Shown: piece by piece, positions 1-9,341 of the stretch
Position numbering within the stretch: the first letter of the stretch is position 1
Layout of the letters: the number at the start of each line of letters is the position of its first letter
NCBI RefSeq assembly: GCF_900111565.1
Contig: NZ_FOIK01000007.1
Span: 147,937 to 211,936 of the forward strand
Origin: Paenibacillus sp. NFR01
GTDB lineage: Bacteria > Bacillota > Bacilli > Paenibacillales > Paenibacillaceae
Direction: 5' to 3'
Length of the DNA: 64,000 nucleotides
Notes under the pieces: generated by a model
The model's database searches: none
Seen by the model: the letters and a program-made list of their open reading frames with translations, nothing else
What the model was told of the DNA's origin: nothing
Translations under genes and position numbers: made by a program

Positions 1-1431
1 AAGCGCTTCTTTGGCAAACGTATACCGGTTGACTGGTGTTTGATATTTGCTGTCGGAGCTCATCGCCACAATGCCGTTGGCTTTGGCTTTGCTGTAAGCA
101 TCCTGTGCCCAGGCGCTCACCCGGTCCTTGGGATCGGCGGTTTTGACGGACACATAGACCGGCTCTGAAGCGTTGAAATATTGATTCGCGGATATGGTTG
201 CGCTGCCGCTTCGTTTCGCTGTGATCGTCCCGTCCTGATCGACCGCTGCCACTTCAGGATTGCTGCTGGTGAACTGCGGCGCCAAGCCGCTTTCTTTGTC
301 CGCCTGGTTAATGCCCGTGTACAGCTGCAGCTGTTCGCCGGGAATCAACTGGATACTTTCTGTGCGGAAGGAGGCTTGGGCGAGCAGATCAAACATCGTC
401 GTCTCGAAGGAGATGGCTGTTTCTGCGCCGCCTTTCGAATAGATCCCCCGAATGTCTACCTTAAACGTATCCTCATCTTCAAATGCCGATATTCCGTCAG
501 GCCTAAAAATAATGCAGAACGGGATGCCGTATCCGCTTTTCTCTACATTGAAATATTTGCCCGATTTATTGGTGTCCTGCGCGCTGAAGCTCCAAGAACG
601 GCCGTCCCGGATGCGTGTCAGGTTCACGCTAATCTGCCCGGTACGGGTATTGTCGTATTTGTCCGGATTCAGCGAAACGGACCACGCATCGTCCGGGGCA
701 AACAATTCCTGAGGGAAATATCCGGCCGACGGCCAGCTGACGTAATCATATTGGACCTCGCTGGCGCTCCGCTCTCTGTTGAACGCGTACATGGCTCCGT
801 ACGGATAGATGTTGTCTCCGTTCTTGAAGGTGAAGCCGAACATGGTTTTCTTCATCTGCGGATTGATAATCCAGCGCCGGTGGCCCACGCGGTCAATGTT
901 GGAGGTGTCGCTGTCCGACATATATCCGGTCACATTGCTGTACAGGGTAGGGTTGCCTGCGTACAGATTGCTTGATTTGGCTCCGTCGGCGGCGAGGCGA
1001 AACAGGGCATCATCCATTCCGGCCGGCTGGCTCGGGTAATGGCTGAGACCGCCATTTAAAGCGTTGGCCATGGCAGCGGCCTGCTCCTGCGGCGCCAAAC
1101 TCCAATCGGCTTCCACGTCGCTCGGCAGTCCCGCGAGATATCTGACGAAATTCACGGCCTTGAGTCCGTCTTCTATGTAGACCTGCTTAAGTTTTCCGGC
1201 ATCCATGGGCGTTCCAAATTGCGGCGCCGCTTCGAAAATATCCATGCTCTCCATGTAATCAAAGCTCTGCGACATCGGACGAAACTGCTTGAACACCTCA
1301 CGGATCTCCTGCGGGCTTCTGCTCGCACTGATATCCTGGACGTTCTGCCCGGAGGCGGATGTTCTGGAAGGGAATCCAGTCAGCAGCAAGGCTGCGCTGA
1401 CGATGCCCAATACTCGAAATTTGAATTTCAC
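1..1431 (-). CDS. Secreted CAP-domain protein with Ig-like and SLH-like C-terminus (3' end missing)
   Basis: The gene runs off the left edge, so 477 N-terminal residues are visible. A GTG start is chosen because AAAGGGGAG lies 5 nt upstream and the first codons encode a signal peptide (about residues 1-26). Residues 85-200 resemble the CAP/SCP-like domain common in Paenibacillus surface proteins, with AVNFVRYLAGLP and RVGHRRWIINP. Residues 355-420 look like a bacterial Ig-like (Big_2) domain (NPEVAAVDQDGTITA). The last visible part (VSAWAQDAYSKAKANGIV) resembles the start of an SLH repeat, so the protein is probably exported and held on the cell wall. The role is unknown. It is divergent from the xylanase gene. 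Confidence 0.8.
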   Translation of the reverse strand, partial: MKFKFRVLGIVSAALLLTGFPSRTSASGQNVQDISASRSPQEIREVFKQFRPMSQSFDYMESMDIFEAAPQFGTPMDAGKLKQVYIEDGLKAVNFVRYLAGLPSDVEADWSLAPQEQAAAMANALNGGLSHYPSQPAGMDDALFRLAADGAKSSNLYAGNPTLYSNVTGYMSDSDTSNIDRVGHRRWIINPQMKKTMFGFTFKNGDNIYPYGAMYAFNRERSASEVQYDYVSWPSAGYFPQELFAPDDAWSVSLNPDKYDNTRTGQISVNLTRIRDGRSWSFSAQDTNKSGKYFNVEKSGYGIPFCIIFRPDGISAFEDEDTFKVDIRGIYSKGGAETAISFETTMFDLLAQASFRTESIQLIPGEQLQLYTGINQADKESGLAPQFTSSNPEVAAVDQDGTITAKRSGSATISANQYFNASEPVYVSVKTADPKDRVSAWAQDAYSKAKANGIVAMSSDSKYQTPVNRYTFAKEAL

Positions 1432-1538
1432 GGTATCTCCCCTTTATGTAAATGATTTCTTCGGCACAGTATATATCGGCTTGCGGCTGGCAGATCTAAA
1501 GAATTTCCCGGATAGACCTTTAATTTGGTACTAAAAAA

Positions 1539-1561
1539 TGTATACGCTTTCCTTCTATAAT
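1539..1561 (+). promoter_or_regulatory. Possible xylanase promoter with cre-like element
   Basis: A TATAAT hexamer at 1556-1561 lies about 100 nt before the xylanase start but has no good -35 at normal spacing. The overlapping stretch at 1539-1552 (TGTATACGCTTTCC) matches the CcpA cre consensus except at two positions. Catabolite repression of a xylanase would be normal, but the site is weak. Confidence 0.25.
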
Positions 1562-1659
1562 TTACTAAGAATGGAGGTGAAAGTTAGAAGATTGCGAGAA
1601 AAAAGACTGGGCGGTTGGCAAGGGCAAGCGGAAATCAAAAACCATTGAGGAGGCAAGCC

Positions 1660-2295
1660 ATGTTTAAGTTCAGCAGAAAAATGTTCACGGCGTTGTTTGC
1701 GGCATCACTCAGTATTTGTTTGTTTGCATCAACCTCCAATGCGGCTACGGATTATTGGCAGAATTGGACCGACGGCGGCGGCACCGTCAATGCCGTCAAC
1801 GGATCAGGCGGCAATTATAGCGTGACCTGGTCCAATACAGGCAATTTCGTCGTCGGCAAAGGGTGGAATACCGGATCGCCGACCCGGGTCATCAACTATA
1901 ACGCCGGGGTGTGGGCGCCATCCGGCAACGGGTATCTGACGCTTTACGGATGGACCCGAAACTCGCTGATCGAATATTACGTGGTGGACAGCTGGGGCAC
2001 CTACCGGCCTACCGGAACCTACAAAGGCACCGTAACCAGCGACGGCGGAACTTATGATATCTACACGGCTACGCGTTATAATGCGCCTTCGATCGACGGT
2101 ACCCAGACCTTTACCCAATTCTGGAGCGTCAGACAGTCGAAGCGGGCGACCGGTGTCAATTCCGCCATTACATTCAGCAACCACGTCAATGCGTGGAAGA
2201 GCAAGGGCATGAATTTGGGCAGCAGCTGGTCGTATCAGGTGCTGGCGACGGAAGGGTATCAAAGCAGCGGCAGCTCCAATGTGACGGTATGGTAG
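1660..2295 (+). CDS. xynA: Endo-1,4-beta-xylanase, glycoside hydrolase family 11
   Basis: A 211-residue secreted xylanase that cleaves beta-1,4 bonds in xylan. The ATG at 1660 follows GAGGAGG with a 6-nt spacer and starts a signal peptide cleaved near residue 28 (TSNA/ATDYW). The mature sequence is nearly colinear with Bacillus subtilis XynA. The two catalytic glutamates are E105 in NSLIEYYVVD (nucleophile) and E198 in VLATEGYQSSG (acid/base). It is a single-domain, full-length GH11 enzyme without a binding module. The lipoprotein gene 80 nt downstream, with no terminator between, may be cotranscribed. Confidence 0.96.
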   Translation: MFKFSRKMFTALFAASLSICLFASTSNAATDYWQNWTDGGGTVNAVNGSGGNYSVTWSNTGNFVVGKGWNTGSPTRVINYNAGVWAPSGNGYLTLYGWTRNSLIEYYVVDSWGTYRPTGTYKGTVTSDGGTYDIYTATRYNAPSIDGTQTFTQFWSVRQSKRATGVNSAITFSNHVNAWKSKGMNLGSSWSYQVLATEGYQSSGSSNVTVW

Positions 2296-2375
2296 CTTTA
2301 CGTTAAGCGGTTTGCCGGGGCCGGACGGTCTTGCACCGGGCGGCCTTATCCATTTTACATGGGAGCGATGCGCCG

Positions 2376-3257
2376 ATGAAGAAAGCATGGACATTTCTTT
2401 TTATAGGATTAATGGTGATTTGCAGCGCGTGCTCTGCGAAAACGGATGCGGCGGAGAAAGCGGCCCCGTCCCCCGGAAAGGCAGATCATCTCGTCTGGGT
2501 GGAGGGCGGAGCGCCCTTACATCCGAAGTCCAATGATTACGGCAAGCAGGGTACGCTGAGTAATTTTTATATCGGCAAATATGAAGTGACGCAAAGCGAG
2601 TGGCTGGAGGTCATGGGCGGGAATCCCTCCACGTTTCGGGGAGGCAATCTTCCGGTGGAAATGGTCAGCTGGTACGATGCCGTGGAATACTGCAATAAAC
2701 GGAGCGTGAAGGAAGGCTTGGAGCCGTATTATACCATCACTAAGAATACAATCGATTCGAACAATAAGAACGATAATGATCATATAAAATGGCAGGTGAC
2801 ACCGAACCCGGAAGCGGACGGCTACCGTTTGCCTACGGAGGCGGAATGGGAGTATGCCGCAGGCGGCGGCCGGCAGAGCAAGGGGTATCTTTACAGCGGA
2901 AGCGGCAATGCGGAAGAGGTCGGGTGGTTCTGGCGGAATGCCGGCGACACGTTCCTGAACGGGGATTGGAACTGGCCGCTGATCGAGAACAACCATAACA
3001 GGACCCATGCCGTCGGGGGCAAGCAGCCCAATGAGCTGGGAATCTACGACATGTCGGGCAATGTGCGGGAATGGTGCTGGGACTGGTACGCCGAGGGCGA
3101 CGGGCAGGCTGCGGGCGGCGTCTACCGGATCGTCAAAGGCGGCGGGTGGATCGGCGACGTCAGCAACAACGAAACCTCGTACCGGGGAAAATTCGATCCG
3201 AACGGATACGGCCCTGACCAGGGTTTTCGGGTGGTGCGGAGCGATTTGCTGTACTAA
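2376..3257 (+). CDS. SUMF1/FGE-fold lipoprotein, probably non-catalytic
   Basis: A 293-residue protein starting at ATG 2376, where MKKAWTFLF begins a lipoprotein signal ending in CSAC. The rest matches the formylglycine-generating-enzyme (SUMF1) fold: KYEVTQSEWLEVMGG, PVEMVSWYDAVEYCN, YRLPTEAEWEYAAGG, GIYDMSGNVREWCWDWY and a GFRVVRS ending. True FGEs have a copper-binding cysteine pair in the last third, and this protein lacks it there. It is therefore more likely a structural or binding lipoprotein than a sulfatase activator. No sulfatase gene is nearby. It follows the xylanase by 80 nt. Confidence 0.85.
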   Translation: MKKAWTFLFIGLMVICSACSAKTDAAEKAAPSPGKADHLVWVEGGAPLHPKSNDYGKQGTLSNFYIGKYEVTQSEWLEVMGGNPSTFRGGNLPVEMVSWYDAVEYCNKRSVKEGLEPYYTITKNTIDSNNKNDNDHIKWQVTPNPEADGYRLPTEAEWEYAAGGGRQSKGYLYSGSGNAEEVGWFWRNAGDTFLNGDWNWPLIENNHNRTHAVGGKQPNELGIYDMSGNVREWCWDWYAEGDGQAAGGVYRIVKGGGWIGDVSNNETSYRGKFDPNGYGPDQGFRVVRSDLLY

Positions 3258-3420
3258 AAATCACATAAAAATGCATGTAAAGTGAAAATGTTTGTCAAAA
3301 AACAAAATTTAATTGCCTTTCCTGCCGATAAATGAGATAGAAATTAGTTCTTCCGTACCGGAGTTCGTTACCGGAGGCGCACTTCGCGGGGGATACTGAC
3401 ATCTCAGAAGGAGGCAATTC

Positions 3421-6400
3421 ATGTTTAAGAAGGCAAGCAGGCTGGGTTTGGCGTTTCTATTAATCGTAGGATTACTGCCCGTTTTTTCATTGCAGGCGAA
3501 TGCGGGAGCGGGATCGGCGTTTACGGCGGTTAGGGATTTTCCTATACGTCCGTTGGCTGACTACAGCGCGGGAGGGAATTTTTCGGATGCCCAAGGCTTA
3601 TCCAACGGGAATGTAGCTGTATTGTCAAACACGTCATACTACGACAGCAGGGCTACTTCCTACATATACACTTACTATTTAAAGGTATTTGACGGGGCGG
3701 GTGCGCCGATTACCGACGTTAATTTGAACAGCTTAATGGACACGTATTATAACTCCTTTGAGATTCACATGCTCGCATTAAGCAGCGGAAACATTCTGCT
3801 CACCTATAATAAGAGCGACAGCAGCACCTACAATGTCCAGCGGGGTTCTGTTATCGAAAGTGCTCCGAATGCTTATTTTATGGTGTTGAATCAGGCGGGA
3901 CAGAAAGTGGTCGGGCAGACGCAGATCAACGCTTACAGTGACCCTAGTCTTCCTCAGCTTACGCGCAGTATTTCTGCGACTGAACTGTCCAATGGGGATA
4001 TTGCTTTCTCTTGGCAGCGCAATAACAACATCAGTACGGCGACGCGAGTATTTACGGCCTCGGGCATGCCGGTCTCGAATGAAACGCTTCTGGTCCAGGA
4101 TAATGCCATTAACTCCTATGTATCCGCCGGAGATGGCGTTTATATGGCGGCGTACAACTCCGGGGGGAATCAGGATCAGATCACGCTGCAGATATTTGCA
4201 AATGATGGAACGCCGGTAACCGCTATTGATATGGGGAACCGAGGAGAAAGAGATCTTTTGAACCTGTCCACTCTGAGTAACGGCAACTTCATTTTCAGTA
4301 AATATAATTATTTAACGGGTATATCCAGCGTTTATTTGTATGATAAGACGGGTACGAGCCAGGGGAGCTTTACAATCAACGGTTCCCTGGGCAGAGGTTC
4401 AGCCGTTTTCTATAAAAACGGCACAATCCCGGGGTTTGCAACCGTAAGTTACGATGCGGCTTCTGAAAGTGCTTTGAATAACGCTTACAACAACGGGACC
4501 GACTGGTCCGGAACGCAATTTGCTTATTTGAACTATTACGACAACGACGGGTCGCTGATTTATACTACGGAGCACCCGGTGGATTCCGGGCCGGCGGTGT
4601 TGGAAGGTTACGATGAAGAGAACTGGGTGTATGACACGGAATATCATCCAAGCTTCTATATTTATTCTGCTTTCGGCAATGGACTTGTATTTGTGAAATC
4701 CTCGAACACGGATAATACGCATTACTCGGTGACAGGAAAAGTGTTTGCCAATGGGCCTTCTCAGCCGGCCAAGCAGACCTTTACCGTGGTCAATACCAGC
4801 GACAGCGGCGTCGGTTCGCTGCGCTGGGCGCTGGAGCAGGCCGGAGCGGTGAGCGGCGGCGAGGTGGATTTTGATCCGGCGCTGGCCGGGCAGACGATTA
4901 CCCTGGAGTCCGATTTGACCGGATGGGATGACGAAAGCCTCAAGGCAACTACAATCGGCGACGCTTCAACGGACGGCTTCAAGCTGACGGGACTTACGGA
5001 CAGCAACGGCCAACCGGCCATCACCGTTAACGGTAATGGCCACCGGGGGATTCTGGCAACAGGTTCAGGTACGTTTGAAATGTCCAATATTCGCATGATC
5101 GGCTTTAATATCACCGATGCTGCCGGCGTATATGGCGGATTTGGTTCAGCGTTGACGGTCAGCGGAAATCATTATACCGATGTCAATCTTACGAATGTCA
5201 TTTTCGCCTCGAATGCCATGATATTTAAGGATCAGGGCTCTATTGTTTCTTTGGGTTCGATGTTTACACCTTATGAGGTGAATCTGGACCGCGTGGCGTT
5301 TTTCAACAATGAGCTGAATGGGGCAGCAACATCCAGTGATACTAACCAGGCGGCATTGTTGTTTACCGGGCAAACCGCAGGCAGCATCAGCAACTCCCTT
5401 TTTGCCAATAACAATACGAGCGTGACGACTTCGGGCGATACATACGGCGCGTCGCTTGGCGGGACGTTCGATCAGAATATAAATATCGTGAACAACACGT
5501 TCTATAACAACAGCGTAAGCAACTATGGCGAGGGAGGCGCCTACGGGCCCATGGGCTTCTTATTTGCGTGGGGACAGGACGAAAGCAGCACAAGCAGCAC
5601 AAGCAGCGTTCAGGTTTATAACAACCTGGTCATCGATAACAAAATAAACGGCAATACAATGAGTGCTTTACATGATTTGTACTACAACTTAAACATACTT
5701 GACAATGTGGCTATTATACCCGGGAATAACCTCCTGGGAGGGTCCCCGTTCTTGTTTGTCGATGCATTCAAGGGAGATTTTCGCTTGGCGAGTACAGAAA
5801 CCGATGCCATCGACAAGGGCGACAATGCTAAAGTCATAGGCTCACTGGATCTGTCGGGGGCAGCCCGCATCAGCGGAGGAACTGTGGACCTCGGGGCTTA
5901 TGAAATGTTCGCCAGTGCGCCGGAAATCACTCCGTCTGCAGGGATTGACTTCGCAGCCGAGCAATTGACAGGCCTTGTGCCGACCGGCTCCTATACGATT
6001 AACGGAGCTGCGGCTACGGCAGACAGCAACGGTAAGCTCGACATCTCCAGCGGCTGGTTCGGCACTGCGCTGAGCATCGTTAAGCTGGGTAACGGCAGCA
6101 CGACGACCGACAGCGCGGACCAGATGCTTGCCATTCCGCTGCGTCCGAATGCTCCGGCCGGCGTTAGCGCTACGGATGTGACGCCAGGCGGCGGCAGCGA
6201 CGGCAGCATCAACAATGTGACGCTGGCGATGGAATACAAGCAAGCCGGCTCGAGAGATTGGGCCGCGGTGACCGGTACCAGCATCTCCGGGCTTGCGCCG
6301 GACACCTATTACGTCCGCTATAAGGCAAAGGAAGATGCCTTTGCTTCAAATGCGGCGTCGGTAACCGTACACGAGTCCAATGCCACGACTCCGGATATGC

Positions 6401-8253
6401 CTGAGGTAACGGCAGACGATCTTAACAATGTGATTCTGGGATTGGATACAAGCATGGAATTCGCTGTAGATAACGGGGAGTACATCCAGTATAACGGCAA
6501 TAATGCGCCGGACCTGAGCGGCGAGCACACGGTCAAGGTGCGGGTGGCCGCCAGCGGTTCCGTACCGGCCGGCGAAGCGACTGTGCTGAACTTTACGGCG
6601 AATCCGGCTATTCCGGCCAGTGGCTTGAATGTTCAGGCCAGCGATCCGAGGGGTGCAGCGAATGACGGCAAAACAAAGGTGACCGTGGCGCCGGCACCAG
6701 GCCAAGGCCACAGGCTGATCTATAAAAACTTTGGCAGCATTGCCGGGGAAAGCCCGAATGTAGGCGATATGCCGCTAGGCTATACCATTGTCGGCGAAGA
6801 TGGCCTGATCCCGGCTGCGAACGGTGATCAAATCGGCGTTGCCGAGATCGACGCCTCCGGTAAAGTGGTTCGATACGGCACTGTCACCGCTGTGGTGGCA
6901 GCAGAACCGTCGTTGCCGGATAGCGGCAACAATAACTCGGGCAATACCAACACAGGAAATACAAATACCGGCAGCACGGGCACCGGCGATACAGGTATGG
7001 TGGACGACGTAATCGTGCTCGTCAACGGCAAAACTGAAAATGCCGGTAAAGCAACCACAACCACAATCGGAACCGTAAAGACAACGGAAATCGCCGTTGA
7101 CCCGGCGAAGCTCCAGGCCAAGCTGGATGACGAGGGGATTGGGGCGGTAGTTACGATTCCGGTAACGCAGAATTCCAATATTATCTCCGGGGAACTGACC
7201 GGCCAGATGGTCAAGAACATGGAGAACCAGTTGGCAACGCTGGTGCTGCAGACGAACCAGGCTTCGTATACATTGCCGGCCCGCGAAATCAACATCAGTT
7301 CGCTGGCGCAGCAGCTCGGCAGCGGCGCAAACCTGAATGATATCAAGCTGAAGATTACGATCGGCGAAACTTCCGCCACGATGAGCCAAGTGGTAACGGA
7401 TGCCGCCGGCAAGGGCGGACTTACCCTCGTAGTTCCGCCAATGGACTTTACCGTAACCGCTGTTTATAATGGAAAAACCGTGGAAGTGAGCCGTTATAAC
7501 GCGTATGTGGAACGTACCATCGCGCTGCCGGAAGGCGTTGATCCAAGCCGAATCACGACCGGAACGGTAACCGATCCGGATGGCACGGTACGCCATGTGC
7601 CTACGAAGATCACCGTGAAGGACGGGAAATATTACGCCACGATCAACAGTTTGACGAACAGCACCTATTCGGTGATCTGGCACCCGCTGACATTTGCCGA
7701 TGTGGAGAACCATTGGGCAAAGGATGCGGTGAATGACATGGGCTCGCGTCTGGTCATTTACGGCGTGAACGAAACAACGTTTAATCCGAACGCGGATATT
7801 ACACGAGCGGAGTTTGCGGCGATTATCGTCCGCGGCTTGGGCCTCAAGCTCGGCGACGGGACGGCGCATTTTGCGGATGTCGCCTCGGGCGCCTGGTATG
7901 CCGGCGCCGTGCAAACGGCTCGGGCATACGGTTTGATTAATGGCTTCGAGGACGGCAGTTTCCGCCCGGAAGCGAAGATTACGCGCGAGCAGGCGATGAA
8001 CATCATCGCCAAGGCAATGATGCTGACGGGACTGGCCGGCAAGACCGGCACGGCCGATACTTCGAGCGTGCTTGCGGCGTTTAACGACGCGGACAGCATC
8101 GGAGCATGGGCCAAGGACAGCCTCGCGCTCGCGGCCAAAGCCGGCCTGGTCAGCGGCCGTGGCGGCAGCAAGCTGGAAGCCAAGGCGAACGTTACCCGCG
8201 CGGAGGTGGCGGTCTTGATCGAGCGGCTGCTGCAGAAGTCGGACCTGATCTAA
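3421..8253 (+). CDS. Giant SLH-anchored surface protein with beta-helix region
   Basis: A 1610-residue exported protein with a signal peptide (1-28, cleavage near LQANA) and GGAGG 6 nt before ATG. Residues 30-440 contain repeated Ser/Asn-Gly-Asn motifs (LSNGNVAVLS, LSSGNILLTY, LSNGDIAFSW), suggesting a beta-propeller. A parallel beta-helix region starts near 454 (NTSDSGVGSLRWALEQAG) and ends with a choice-of-anchor-Q-like motif near 797-830 (GGTVDLGAYE). Fn3/Ig-like modules follow, then a Gly-Asn-Thr linker (about 1170-1195). Three SLH domains (about 1424, 1483 and 1553) bind pyruvylated cell-wall polymer. The substrate or partner is unknown. A polysaccharide-binding or lyase-like role is inferred from the beta-helix only. 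Confidence 0.88.
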   Translation: MFKKASRLGLAFLLIVGLLPVFSLQANAGAGSAFTAVRDFPIRPLADYSAGGNFSDAQGLSNGNVAVLSNTSYYDSRATSYIYTYYLKVFDGAGAPITDVNLNSLMDTYYNSFEIHMLALSSGNILLTYNKSDSSTYNVQRGSVIESAPNAYFMVLNQAGQKVVGQTQINAYSDPSLPQLTRSISATELSNGDIAFSWQRNNNISTATRVFTASGMPVSNETLLVQDNAINSYVSAGDGVYMAAYNSGGNQDQITLQIFANDGTPVTAIDMGNRGERDLLNLSTLSNGNFIFSKYNYLTGISSVYLYDKTGTSQGSFTINGSLGRGSAVFYKNGTIPGFATVSYDAASESALNNAYNNGTDWSGTQFAYLNYYDNDGSLIYTTEHPVDSGPAVLEGYDEENWVYDTEYHPSFYIYSAFGNGLVFVKSSNTDNTHYSVTGKVFANGPSQPAKQTFTVVNTSDSGVGSLRWALEQAGAVSGGEVDFDPALAGQTITLESDLTGWDDESLKATTIGDASTDGFKLTGLTDSNGQPAITVNGNGHRGILATGSGTFEMSNIRMIGFNITDAAGVYGGFGSALTVSGNHYTDVNLTNVIFASNAMIFKDQGSIVSLGSMFTPYEVNLDRVAFFNNELNGAATSSDTNQAALLFTGQTAGSISNSLFANNNTSVTTSGDTYGASLGGTFDQNINIVNNTFYNNSVSNYGEGGAYGPMGFLFAWGQDESSTSSTSSVQVYNNLVIDNKINGNTMSALHDLYYNLNILDNVAIIPGNNLLGGSPFLFVDAFKGDFRLASTETDAIDKGDNAKVIGSLDLSGAARISGGTVDLGAYEMFASAPEITPSAGIDFAAEQLTGLVPTGSYTINGAAATADSNGKLDISSGWFGTALSIVKLGNGSTTTDSADQMLAIPLRPNAPAGVSATDVTPGGGSDGSINNVTLAMEYKQAGSRDWAAVTGTSISGLAPDTYYVRYKAKEDAFASNAASVTVHESNATTPDMPEVTADDLNNVILGLDTSMEFAVDNGEYIQYNGNNAPDLSGEHTVKVRVAASGSVPAGEATVLNFTANPAIPASGLNVQASDPRGAANDGKTKVTVAPAPGQGHRLIYKNFGSIAGESPNVGDMPLGYTIVGEDGLIPAANGDQIGVAEIDASGKVVRYGTVTAVVAAEPSLPDSGNNNSGNTNTGNTNTGSTGTGDTGMVDDVIVLVNGKTENAGKATTTTIGTVKTTEIAVDPAKLQAKLDDEGIGAVVTIPVTQNSNIISGELTGQMVKNMENQLATLVLQTNQASYTLPAREINISSLAQQLGSGANLNDIKLKITIGETSATMSQVVTDAAGKGGLTLVVPPMDFTVTAVYNGKTVEVSRYNAYVERTIALPEGVDPSRITTGTVTDPDGTVRHVPTKITVKDGKYYATINSLTNSTYSVIWHPLTFADVENHWAKDAVNDMGSRLVIYGVNETTFNPNADITRAEFAAIIVRGLGLKLGDGTAHFADVASGAWYAGAVQTARAYGLINGFEDGSFRPEAKITREQAMNIIAKAMMLTGLAGKTGTADTSSVLAAFNDADSIGAWAKDSLALAAKAGLVSGRGGSKLEAKANVTRAEVAVLIERLLQKSDLI

Positions 8254-8271
8254 AGCAAATCACTGGCAGAA

Positions 8272-8312
8272 CAGCCACTGCCGGAGTTTCCGGCGGCTGG
8301 CTTTTTCTTTTT
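8272..8312 (+). terminator. Rho-independent terminator after the SLH protein gene
   Basis: CAGCC and GCCGG pair with CCGGC and GGCTG around an AGTTT loop, with a small bulge, followed by two runs of five T residues. Confidence 0.8.
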
Positions 8313-8410
8313 CACACAGAAAGGTCCAGAAAGATATGGTAGGATGAATGTAGCTGTGCCATACCAAGCCTATGAGCGTCCAGCACGGGATGCGGAAAGG
8401 AGAGGGTGCT

Positions 8411-9055
8411 ATGAAATCGAGGTTCGGCGTTGTCCGGTTTGGCGGAATCACCTTGATCCTGTCGGGAATACTCTTTTTCGTGGTGTACCTGCTTGTTCTG
8501 CCTCTGCCCGATCCGCCGCTGCCGGACGCCGATTTGCTGGCATGGCTAAAGGAATGGAAGTTTAATCTATCGATGGCCGACGAGGTGCTGCTGTTTGCCG
8601 CGCTTGCGCTGCTGCCCTCGACCGTGGCGCTGCACCGGGTACTTGTGAAGACCGATCCAATCAAAACCTGGCTGGGCTGCAGCGTGATGGCGGTTGCCGT
8701 TCCTGTCTATATCGTGCTGGATATCGTGCTCGGCCGGCTGGTGTATCCGGTGTACCATCTCGAACTTTCGCCTGATATCTACAGGCTTGTGCTTAGCCTT
8801 TATTACGGCGGCATGCATATGATTGCCATTCTAATGTGCATCGCCACGATCGTGCTCAGTCTGGCGATTCGTCGCAGCCGAATGGGCGAGTGGTTGGTCT
8901 ACCTTGGATTTGCGGCGGGAATGGCCGATGTGCTCGGGGCATTTCCTTGGCTGACGGGAACCGCTGTGGAACTGGTGCATCAAATCCTGTTCGCGGCATG
9001 GTTTATCGCGGTTGGGCTTAAGCTGTGGGGCCTTAAGAATGAGGCTAGGGCATAG
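8411..9055 (+). CDS. Six-helix integral membrane protein of unknown function
   Basis: A 214-residue protein starting at ATG 8411 after AAAGGAGAGGG. About six hydrophobic segments are visible, the first at residues 9-30 (ITLILSGILFFVVYLLVL), then around 50, 75, 120, 150 and 180. No catalytic motif or known family signature was recognised. The gene stands alone between two terminators. A membrane location is clear, the function is not. Confidence 0.75.
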   Translation: MKSRFGVVRFGGITLILSGILFFVVYLLVLPLPDPPLPDADLLAWLKEWKFNLSMADEVLLFAALALLPSTVALHRVLVKTDPIKTWLGCSVMAVAVPVYIVLDIVLGRLVYPVYHLELSPDIYRLVLSLYYGGMHMIAILMCIATIVLSLAIRRSRMGEWLVYLGFAAGMADVLGAFPWLTGTAVELVHQILFAAWFIAVGLKLWGLKNEARA

Positions 9056-9245
9056 TCCGTCCTGCGAGGTGCATGCCTATCCCGAGAGCGGTATGAACGC
9101 CTTGGTCAACAATGTGCATGAACCACAAACGACATCGGTGTACGAGGTCAAGGACATGCTTCCGGAGACCCATTTCCTCTATTACAAGAACCCTCTGAAC
9201 CCGTAGCTTCTTCATGGTCAATAATACAGCGCTGATTTTGGTGAT

Positions 9246-9269
9246 GAGGCGGATCTCCGCCTCTTTTTT
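9246..9269 (+). terminator. Strong intrinsic terminator
   Basis: GAGGCGGA-TC-TCCGCCTC is a perfect 8-bp stem followed by six T residues. It closes the membrane protein transcript. The 190 nt between that stop and the hairpin contain only a doubtful 37-codon reading frame. Confidence 0.9.
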
Positions 9270-9341
9270 GTATAAGGAAGGAAATCGGTAGCCGGCGGAG
9301 AATCAGCAAAGGGAAGAACCCAAGCGGAAGGAAGCGAAGCG

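Noticed and set aside
181..975. Plus-strand open frame over the CAP-domain gene
   Set aside because: The minus strand reads a signal peptide, CAP motifs and an Ig-like domain without interruption. The plus-strand frame has no motif.
2376..3257. Active formylglycine-generating enzyme
   Set aside because: The cysteine pair that binds copper is missing and no sulfatase is encoded nearby.
6775..7914. Long open frame on the minus strand inside the SLH protein gene
   Set aside because: It lies fully antisense to the strongly supported coding sequence, has an Arg/His/Ile-rich composition typical of antisense frames in GC-rich DNA, and has no family motif.
9093..9206. 37-codon open frame after the membrane protein gene
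   Set aside because: No ribosome binding site of note and no recognisable family. It could be a gene remnant, but this cannot be supported.
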